Assembly: GCA_902465155.1 (NCBI GenBank)
Contig: CABQLY010000010.1
Coordinates: 5,322-69,321 of the forward strand
Source: an uncultured Oscillospiraceae bacterium
GTDB taxonomy: Bacteria; Bacillota; Clostridia; Oscillospirales; Acutalibacteraceae
DNA: 64,000 nt
Reading direction: 5' to 3'
In this document: in pieces, positions 58,292 through 64,000 of the stretch
How positions within the stretch are numbered: position 1 is the first letter of the stretch
Layout: the number at the start of each line of letters is the position of its first letter
Made by a program: the position numbers and the translations under genes
The notes under the pieces: model-generated
What the model was told of the DNA's origin: nothing
Seen by the model: only the letters and a program-made list of their open reading frames with translations
Databases searched by the model: none

Positions 58292-59521
58292 TCAACCTCT
58301 TTCCTCTGCCTTTAGGCGCAGCAGCGCGCCGGTGCGCACCTTGCGCGCAAACGGAATTTTTAAAAGCATCATAGGGTGTGGGGCCGATTCTATGGCCTCC
58401 CCCGCCTCGTTAAACATTTGTTGCACCGTAAACTGAAAAGGCTTGCTGCCCGGCTCTAAGCAATCCAGCATTGCGCCAAGGCTGAATTTGTTTTTTAACT
58501 GGCACAAAATGCAGCCGTTTTCGTACCCCGTAACAATGGCGGCAACGGCGTAATCACGCACATAGCCGGCGTTTTCAAAGGTTTGGGAGTTTTGCGGCGG
58601 GCCAAAGTAAAACCCGGTGGAGTAAGTGCGGTGGCTAATTTTGTTCAGCTCCTCAGCAACCTCTGCCGGCAGCTGCCACGGGCCGTTGGCCGCTTTTAGG
58701 CTATCTAAGGCCATGCGGTACGCGGCGGTTGCGGCAGCAGCGTAATAGTGCGATTTTGCCCGCCCCTCAATTTTAATGCTATCTACCCCCGCGGCGGCCA
58801 TTTTATCTAAATACGGGGCCATGCACAAATCGTTGGCGTTTAAAATGTAAGTGCCCTGCTTGGTTTCGGCAACCGGAAAATACTGTCCCGGGCGTTTTTC
58901 CTCTACCAAAGCGTAGCTCCAGCGGCAGGGCTGCGCGCAATCCCCGTGGTTGGCGTCCCGCCCTGTCATATAGCTTGAAAGCAGGCACCTTGCCGAAAAC
59001 GAAACGCACATAGCGCCGTGAGCAAAGGCCTCAAGTTCCAGCTCCGGCGGGGTGTTTTGGCGAATTTCGGCAATTTCTTTTAAGCTTAACTCCCGCGCCA
59101 GCACCACGCGTTTGGCGCCAAGCTTAAAAAACTGGGTTGCCGTAACGGCGTTGGTAACGCCCGACTGCACCGAAACATGCAGCTCGCACTGCGGCGCGTA
59201 TTTTTGCACCAGGGTCATGGTGCCAAGGTCGGCCGCAATTACGGCGTCTACCCCCAAAGCGTTTAGAGTTTTTAAAAATTCCGGCATTTGCGCAATGTCG
59301 CAATCGTGCGGAATAATGTTGCAGGTTACATGCACCTTTACGCCGTGTTGGTGGGCGTAGGCCACCCCCTCGGCCAGCTGCGCCCTATTAAAATTTTTGC
59401 AGGCACCGCGCATGCCAAAGGCCTCGCCGGCCAAATAAACGGCGTCAGCACCAAAATCAACCGCCGCCTTTAGGCGGGTCAGATCCCCCGCGGGGGCAAG
59501 CAGCTCGGGAACTTTTTGCAT
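58292..59521 (-). CDS. U32-family peptidase/tRNA-modification protein
   Basis: A 409-residue U32 protein (ELLAPAGDLTRLKAAVDFGADAVYLAG at the N terminus; conserved Cys set C-x6-C...CAQPC; KIEGRAKSHYYAA). Members of this group are Fe-S proteins: in Bacillus the related TrhP pair makes the 5-hydroxyuridine of tRNA with prephenate, others act as peptidases. In Bacillus they follow mltG, as here. Only one U32 copy is present instead of two adjacent ones. AGGAG lies 7 nt before ATG 59521. Confidence 0.88.
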   Translation of the reverse strand: MQKVPELLAPAGDLTRLKAAVDFGADAVYLAGEAFGMRGACKNFNRAQLAEGVAYAHQHGVKVHVTCNIIPHDCDIAQMPEFLKTLNALGVDAVIAADLGTMTLVQKYAPQCELHVSVQSGVTNAVTATQFFKLGAKRVVLARELSLKEIAEIRQNTPPELELEAFAHGAMCVSFSARCLLSSYMTGRDANHGDCAQPCRWSYALVEEKRPGQYFPVAETKQGTYILNANDLCMAPYLDKMAAAGVDSIKIEGRAKSHYYAAAATAAYRMALDSLKAANGPWQLPAEVAEELNKISHRTYSTGFYFGPPQNSQTFENAGYVRDYAVAAIVTGYENGCILCQLKNKFSLGAMLDCLEPGSKPFQFTVQQMFNEAGEAIESAPHPMMLLKIPFARKVRTGALLRLKAEERG

Positions 59522-59679
59522 AGCACTTCTCCTTTAAAACACAAAGCAGCCGGGGCCAAAAGCCGGCCCGGCCAATAATAAGGGCAACGGTGCGCCGGGC
59601 ATTGCCCTTCGCACCGTAAAGTACAAGGAATAATTTGTAGCCAACCGGCTTAACCATGGCGCCCGCAGCGAGCCAGCCT

Positions 59680-59704
59680 AAAAGGGAATAATAATTGCCC
59701 TTTT
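59680..59704 (-). terminator. Possible terminator after mltG
   Basis: AAAAGGG / CCCTTTT with an 11-nt loop, 50 bp past the mltG stop. A second inverted repeat, AAGGGCAA / TTGCCCTT, lies at 59580-59609 in the same gap before the U32 gene. Neither is followed by a long T run. Confidence 0.4.
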
Positions 59705-59752
59705 CGTGTGCTGTGGTTAAACATAAGCCTTTTAGCGCATTACAAACCGTTG

Positions 59753-61174
59753 TTAGCCCAGCCACTTACCCTTTGCTTTTAACGAGGCAATTGTTTGGTT
59801 GTGCGCGGCAAGGGTGTTGTTGTAATAAAACTTCATGTCGCTGTCGGTTACAAAATAGGTGGCGGTAAAGTTTGGGGTGGGGTTTGCGGCCGCCTCAATT
59901 GCCTTTGCGCTGGGGGCACAAAGCGGCCCGGGCGGCAGGCCCTCGGTTTTGTTGGTATCGTACCGTCCGTCGCCGTAAGGGTAGTTTGCGGTTGGGGAGG
60001 AGCCTAACAAATGCGGTTCGTCCCAGCTTAGGCGATTGTAGAACACCGCCGCAACATTCGCCATTTCCTCCGGAGCAGAGCTGGCTTCCAGCTCTACAAT
60101 AGAGGCCATGGTTAAAATTTCGTGTAAAGAGCGGTTCATTTCCTCCGCTTTTTTGCGAACGGCCGGGGTTAACTTATCGGCCGTGTTTTGCAGCATACGG
60201 CGAATGGCCAGCTGCGCGCATTCGGCTTTATCCTCGTAGCAATAAAAATCGTAAGTATCGGGAAAAAGGTAACCCTCAAACTGGTAATAAACTTTATCTT
60301 TAGGAATTTGGGCTACAAAATCAAAATCGTTAAACTTTTCACTTAGCACCGCGTTTCTAAAATCCTGCTTGGTGCAAATGTTGTTTTTTTCTAACAGCTT
60401 AATAATATCGTCTATGGTAGCCCCTTCGGGAATGGTAACCCGAACCGTGTCGGCCTTAGCACCGTCGGTTTGCAGCATGGCGGCAATTTCTTTGTAGCCC
60501 AGCTCGTTGGTAAAGGTGTAAACGCCGTATTTGTAGGTGCCGTCCTTTCCCGCTAATTTGCTGTAAATGCGAAACATAAGGGCGTTATTAATGGCGCCAG
60601 ACTCTTTAAGCTCGCTGGCAATTTGGGCGGTAGACATACCGGATTTAATATCTACCACGCACTCGCCGCCCTTGCCAAACCCAATGCCTAAATATTCGCT
60701 GGAGAAAATAACAATAAAAGCGGCCAGGGCAACCGAAACGGCGCAAATAACCAGCACCCAAACAACTGAGCCAAGGCTTTTAGTGCGCTTTTTGCCCTTT
60801 TTGGGGCTTTTTTTAGCGCTTTTGCGGTAAATGTTGCCCTCTTTTGCCGGTTCGGGCTGCAAATTAAAGCTGTCATTCCCCAGCACATAAGCAAAATCAT
60901 CTAACGCGTTGGCGTGCTGCTGCGGGGCGGAATCGTCAGCCGAATTTGTTGCCGAAGCGCCGGGATTTAATAAACAGTCCGGCTCGTCCGGCGCTTTGGG
61001 TTTCGTTTGCAGATCTTGCTCCCCCGAAAGCCTTACTTCCGGCTCCTGCGGGGGCAAATTTCCCTGCGGGCTGCCTGCCGGCGGTGTCGTAAAATCGGCG
61101 TTTTCAACTGGCTGCTCCGGCGCCCCCATCTCCGGCCCGTTTTGGGGCAGATTATTATTTTCCTGCTCGTTCAT
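59753..61174 (-). CDS. mltG: Endolytic murein transglycosylase MltG
   Basis: A 473-residue membrane-bound lytic transglycosylase that cuts nascent glycan strands and sets their length. Residues 1-130 are an acidic/Pro-rich cytoplasmic region, ~137-160 a single transmembrane helix, followed by a LysM-like part and the YceG domain with the catalytic Glu in LTMASIVELEASSAPEEMANVAAVFYNRL. Its long acidic N-terminus is typical of clostridial MltG. It overlaps the folate gene by 4 bp (ATGA); AGGTAAAA site before ATG 61174. Confidence 0.93.
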   Translation of the reverse strand: MNEQENNNLPQNGPEMGAPEQPVENADFTTPPAGSPQGNLPPQEPEVRLSGEQDLQTKPKAPDEPDCLLNPGASATNSADDSAPQQHANALDDFAYVLGNDSFNLQPEPAKEGNIYRKSAKKSPKKGKKRTKSLGSVVWVLVICAVSVALAAFIVIFSSEYLGIGFGKGGECVVDIKSGMSTAQIASELKESGAINNALMFRIYSKLAGKDGTYKYGVYTFTNELGYKEIAAMLQTDGAKADTVRVTIPEGATIDDIIKLLEKNNICTKQDFRNAVLSEKFNDFDFVAQIPKDKVYYQFEGYLFPDTYDFYCYEDKAECAQLAIRRMLQNTADKLTPAVRKKAEEMNRSLHEILTMASIVELEASSAPEEMANVAAVFYNRLSWDEPHLLGSSPTANYPYGDGRYDTNKTEGLPPGPLCAPSAKAIEAAANPTPNFTATYFVTDSDMKFYYNNTLAAHNQTIASLKAKGKWLG

Positions 61175-61785
61175 TTTTTACCTCCAAACCTGCGCTCCCC
61201 GCCTTTTACACAGCGGCGAATACATTTATCGGTTACAACGGTATCTACCGTGCGGTCAAACCGGCCGTGCAGCATTCTGCGCCGCAGCTCGCCGTTGTAG
61301 CAAAGGCCAACTGCTGCCCCGCCGTAGCGGGACATATAGCGGTCATAATAACCCTTGCCATACCCCAAACGGTAGCCGTAAACATCAAAAATAAAGCCCG
61401 GAACCAGCATTAAAGCCTTAGAAAAATCGGTTACAATTTCAAAGCTTTCGGGCGGTTCCAACACCCCAAAATTTCCCGGCTGCAGCTGCTCTAACGACTG
61501 TATAAAGTGGAACTCCATTTTACGGGTCTCTGGAATACAGCGCGGTACAGCAACCTGCTTGCCATCGGCAAAGGCATTGGCAATAATTCTGCGGGTATCT
61601 ACCTCAATGGGGGTAGATACATAAACCATAATAACCTTTGCAAAACGGTACTGGTACAGCCGCTGAACCCGGGCGGCAATTTGGGCGTCCATGTGCTGCT
61701 TTTCGGCCGGGTCTAAGGTGCGGCGGTAGGCCTTGCGCGCCTGCCGCAGCTCTATTTTGTATTTTCTTATATCGGTTGGGTACAT
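61171..61785 (-). CDS. 5-formyltetrahydrofolate cyclo-ligase
   Basis: A 204-residue MTHFS-fold protein (ATP-dependent conversion of 5-formyl-THF to methenyl-THF). N-terminal Lys/Arg helix (KYKIELRQARKAYRR), PRCIPETRKMEFHFI and the ATP-binding block VPGFIFDVYGYRLGYGKGYYDRY, with VVTDKCI at the end. Its ends overlap mltG (4 nt) and the DJ-1-like gene (19 nt), so all three are one unit. Confidence 0.93.
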   Translation of the reverse strand: MYPTDIRKYKIELRQARKAYRRTLDPAEKQHMDAQIAARVQRLYQYRFAKVIMVYVSTPIEVDTRRIIANAFADGKQVAVPRCIPETRKMEFHFIQSLEQLQPGNFGVLEPPESFEIVTDFSKALMLVPGFIFDVYGYRLGYGKGYYDRYMSRYGGAAVGLCYNGELRRRMLHGRFDRTVDTVVTDKCIRRCVKGGERRFGGKK

Positions 61786-62318
61786 CTCATTTTTTCCTTA
61801 ATTAAATCTGCTTTTTCACGCCCGCAAAAGGCGGCTACAATTTCGGCGCCAAAGTCTATTGAAACGCCGGCACCGGCGGCGGTAATAATGTTGCCGCTGC
61901 GGCATACGGGCGTTGTTGCAATTTCAGCACCTAACAGGTCTTTTTCGTACCCCGGGTAGCAAATTGCGGTTTTACCTTTTAAAAAGCCGTTGTGCCCTAA
62001 AATAGAGGGGGCCGCGCAAATAGCCGCCAAAATGCGGTTATGGCGGTAGGCGTAGCTTAACAAATGCTGCAGCTCGCGGCTTTGCTCTAAATTAGTGGTG
62101 CCGGGTAACCCGCCCGGTAAAATAACGGCCTGCAGTTCCTCGTTCGGTTCCACCTCATTAATAAACCGATCGGCCATAACGGTAATGTTATGCGAACCGC
62201 GCACCGCTTGCGAGGTTACGCCAACCGTTTCAACCTCCAGCCCGGCACGGCGAATAACATCTACCGTAGCCAAAGCTTCAATTTCCTCAAATCCGTCTGC
62301 TAAAAACAAATAAATCAT
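61767..62318 (-). CDS. DJ-1/PfpI-family protein
   Basis: A 183-residue flavodoxin-like alpha/beta protein. The conserved nucleophile-type Cys is C101 in AAICAAPSIL, with the nearby Glu in GFEEIEALA and GGLPGTT. These match the bacterial YajL/ThiJ branch of DJ-1, proposed as a deglycase or a redox chaperone; function within the branch is unsettled. Runs into the folate gene by 19 nt. Confidence 0.92.
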   Translation of the reverse strand: MIYLFLADGFEEIEALATVDVIRRAGLEVETVGVTSQAVRGSHNITVMADRFINEVEPNEELQAVILPGGLPGTTNLEQSRELQHLLSYAYRHNRILAAICAAPSILGHNGFLKGKTAICYPGYEKDLLGAEIATTPVCRSGNIITAAGAGVSIDFGAEIVAAFCGREKADLIKEKMRCTQPI

Positions 62319-62321
62319 TTT

Positions 62322-62996
62322 TCAACCCTCTAAAATTCCGTTTTGCTCAATGCAGTGCAAAATATCGTTAAAAATATCCTCCACCGAGCGCATTTCGTTG
62401 CCCCGGCAGCACTGAATTACCTGCCACCCGCAATGCTTTGCGGCAAAGGCTGCCGCCTCGTGGCAACGGGCTAAGTAAGCTAAATCGTTTTCGTGAATAT
62501 CTTTAACCCCGCCATTTTGGGCGTAGCGTTTGTTTAGCAGCCCCTGCGAAACCTGAATGGGCACCTCTAAAAACACCACGACGTTGGGCTTGGGAATACC
62601 AACCTTTTGGTATTCTAAATCTAAAAGCCAGTTCATAAACGCCGTCCACTGCTCCTTTGGCAATTTAGAGCATTGGTGAATAATGTTAGAGGTTACATAC
62701 CGCCCGGCCAACACCGTGCCGCCGTTTTGGTAAAACGCCTCCCACTGTTTTTTGTAGCTGGCAAAACGGTCTACCGCGTACAGCAGCGAAGCCGCATAAG
62801 CGTTAACATCCGACGGGTGGGTTCCAAACTCCCCGTTTAAGTACATTTTAACCGGCTGGCAGGAGGGCAGCTCGTACGCCGGAAAAGAAACCGTTTGCAC
62901 CCTTGCCTGTTTTTGTTCAAAATAGGCCTGCAAGCGGCTAAGCTGGGTAGATTTTCCGCTGCCGTCCAGCCCCTCTATTACAATTAATTTACCCAT
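62322..62996 (-). CDS. tmk: Thymidylate kinase
   Basis: Makes dTDP from dTMP; 224 residues from ATG 62996. P-loop EGLDGSGKST (8-17) and the phosphate/dTMP motif GRYVTSNIIHQ, a variant of DRY found in many Clostridia. Its start overlaps thyX by 8 nt, pairing the two last steps to dTDP. The ribosome-binding site is weak, so translation probably depends on thyX. Confidence 0.95.
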   Translation of the reverse strand: MGKLIVIEGLDGSGKSTQLSRLQAYFEQKQARVQTVSFPAYELPSCQPVKMYLNGEFGTHPSDVNAYAASLLYAVDRFASYKKQWEAFYQNGGTVLAGRYVTSNIIHQCSKLPKEQWTAFMNWLLDLEYQKVGIPKPNVVVFLEVPIQVSQGLLNKRYAQNGGVKDIHENDLAYLARCHEAAAFAAKHCGWQVIQCCRGNEMRSVEDIFNDILHCIEQNGILEG

Positions 62997-63777
62997 TTTT
63001 CTTAAGCCCATTTTCTTTTAACTCTTGGTACTTTTGGCGCATTTGCGGAGCCATTTTGCAAGACATTTTACCCTCCGGGCAGGGGCCGTACAAGCAAGCC
63101 GGACCTGCGTTTTTAAACAAATTTGGCGCAACGGCGTAAACCAGGCTAAACATTTGCTCGGCCACCTCACGTATTTCCCACTGGGCGCGGTTGCAGCAGC
63201 GGTGCCTAAAAAAGTTCATTAGGCTGCGGGCGTTAATGGTCATAACCATTTTAGTGTCGCACGCGTTGGGTAAAACAAAACGGGCGTCCTCTATTGCCTT
63301 TTTTTCGGCGGCGCGGCGGGCAGATTTTTCATCCATACCACTGGCCAGCATTTTTTCAAAATGCTTTTTGGCAAGCTGCTCACTTAATTTTTGGTAGGCC
63401 TCGTTTGCCTGCTGCATAGCCTGCTCGTACAGCTTTAAAGCCTCCGGCTCAGCGGCAATTTCGGGCGGGGTAATGTACGCAAAGCCATCTTTTTTAACAT
63501 AGCGCTGGCTTTGCACCGAGTAAGAAGCAATACGGTGACGGGTAACCTGCGCCAAAAACGCGCGGGAAACCCCCTCGATCCCAAAGGTAAAGGAGGCGTG
63601 CTCAATAGGGCTTTCGTGCCCAATTTCGGCCAGCATTTCTACAAACGACGCGGTTTTTTCAGGCGTTAAGCCTTCCATAATGCCCTGCACGCCGGTGGAG
63701 GCGTAGCAAAGCTTTGCAGCGGCGGCAATGGTTTTTTCCGGCTGCGGAGTATACGCTAATAGGGTAACGGTTGCCAA
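62989..63777 (-). CDS. thyX: Flavin-dependent thymidylate synthase ThyX
   Basis: Makes dTMP from dUMP with FAD, NADPH and methylene-THF; 262 residues. Signature R80-H-R82-x2-S85-x4-S90-x-R92 (RHRIASYSVQSQR) is exact for ThyX. I take TTG 63777, with AGAGGTG 6 nt upstream; a GTG at 63786 lies in that site. The presence of ThyX implies the anaerobe does not need ThyA and DHFR for this step. It is grouped with tmk and, downstream, an MTHFS-like folate enzyme. Confidence 0.95.
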   Translation of the reverse strand: MATVTLLAYTPQPEKTIAAAAKLCYASTGVQGIMEGLTPEKTASFVEMLAEIGHESPIEHASFTFGIEGVSRAFLAQVTRHRIASYSVQSQRYVKKDGFAYITPPEIAAEPEALKLYEQAMQQANEAYQKLSEQLAKKHFEKMLASGMDEKSARRAAEKKAIEDARFVLPNACDTKMVMTINARSLMNFFRHRCCNRAQWEIREVAEQMFSLVYAVAPNLFKNAGPACLYGPCPEGKMSCKMAPQMRQKYQELKENGLKKNG

Positions 63778-63836
63778 TAAAAACACCTCTGTATTATAAT
63801 CAATTTATTTTACCACACATTTTAATCTATTTCAAT

Positions 63837-64000
63837 ATTTTTTTAAATTGTTTTAGCCTGTTTTATGTAGGTTTACAATAGATGTGTTACAGAGAATAAA
63901 AAAAGAGTGACGAATAGAGCTTCCTGTGTTACAGTTAAAGTTGCTGACACCAACTGAAAGGAAGCACCACTCGTCATGAATACTGTAACACAAACAATGC
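63837..64000. mobile_element. Probable left end of an insertion sequence, cut by the window
   Basis: An A/T-rich stretch, then TGTGTTACAG twice (63883-63892 and 63925-63934), an imperfect hairpin (TGACGAATAGAGCTTCC, 63908-63924, with 63960-63976), and an open frame from 63976. The inverse motif CTGTAACACA recurs inside that frame (63983-63992). Repeated short sites in front of a start codon are the usual layout of a transposase leader. Family and true end cannot be fixed without the rest. Confidence 0.45.
63976..64000 (+). CDS. Start of a probable transposase, partial
   Basis: Only 8 complete codons (MNTVTQTM) lie inside the window. The frame starts right after the second arm of the leader hairpin; a weak AAGGAAG is 14 nt upstream. 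It is called a transposase only from the leader layout and flanking repeats, not from protein similarity. Confidence 0.35.

Noticed and set aside
59457..59765. Open frame between mltG and the U32 gene
   Set aside because: It overlaps both neighbours, has no ribosome-binding site, and covers two inverted repeats; composition is unlike the real genes.
63793..63798. TATAAT upstream of thyX as its promoter
   Set aside because: It sits 2 bp from the ribosome-binding site and has no -35 element at 16-18 bp, so transcription from it would give an almost leaderless mRNA without the site.

Overview
This window looks like chromosomal DNA of an anaerobic, spore-forming member of the Firmicutes, class Clostridia, probably a gut Oscillospirales/Ruminococcaceae-type organism; the species cannot be named from sequence alone. 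The reasons are a Gram-positive PolC replicase, the clostridial frr-uppS-cdsA-dxr-rseP-ispG-polC gene order, a CwlJ/GerQ germination pair, oxygen-sensitive enzymes (glycyl radical enzyme, NfnAB, HemZ), ThyX in place of ThyA, frequent TTG/GTG starts, and many near-consensus sigma-A promoters with 17-bp spacers.

Layout. 1-2.7 kb: tRNA-Thr, an XRE regulator, tRNA-Pro and an M23 murein peptidase. 2.8-13.0 kb: one long minus-strand operon, pyrH-frr-uppS-cdsA-dxr-rseP-ispG-polC, read from a consensus promoter that sits inside the terminator of the next gene, a class A penicillin-binding protein (13.0-15.5 kb). 15.7-20 kb: a small membrane protein, a cytoplasmic GH28-like beta-helix glycosidase, and a fused ROK sugar kinase / AlsE-like 3-epimerase. 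20-23 kb: the csoR-copA copper operon. 23-24.4 kb: a small clostridial protein and the cwlJ-gerQ spore germination pair. 24.7-29 kb: nifS-nifU, a predicted propeller protein, and a glycolipid glycosyltransferase-plsY pair. 29.3-34.5 kb (plus strand): ychF, a GH63-like glycosidase, galT and a LysR regulator. 34.7-45.4 kb (minus strand): typA with a DnaQ-like exonuclease, then recJ-rel-dtd-MBL-hemZ-udk. 45.5 kb: tRNA-Ala. 45.7-52 kb: a sugar operon of glycyl radical enzyme activase, glycyl radical enzyme, mannose-6-phosphate isomerase and FGGY kinase, with a divergent AraC regulator. 52-54.3 kb: a divergent LysR / two-membrane-protein unit flanked by two copies of a ~188-bp terminator cassette. 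54.4-63.8 kb: nfnAB, U32-malQ, mltG with folate and DJ-1 genes, tmk and thyX. 63.8-64 kb: what looks like the left end of an insertion sequence, cut by the window edge.

How the genes work together. Most of the window is housekeeping: isoprenoid and undecaprenol lipid supply for the wall (dxr, ispG, uppS, cdsA, PBP, MltG, M23), replication and repair (polC, recJ), stringent response and translation quality (rel, dtd, typA, ychF, frr), Fe-S assembly and ferredoxin/NADPH redox (nifSU, nfnAB). On top lie accessory sugar modules.

The points most worth a second look are a PolC without its built-in proofreading exonuclease, a kinase-epimerase fusion that predicts an allose/allulose route, a glycyl radical enzyme operon with a C-x-E active site coupled to sugar-phosphate genes but with no microcompartment, and a CopA whose C-terminal CopZ-like domain has its own Shine-Dalgarno and start codon. 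I saw no CRISPR array, rRNA, prophage or recognisable riboswitch.
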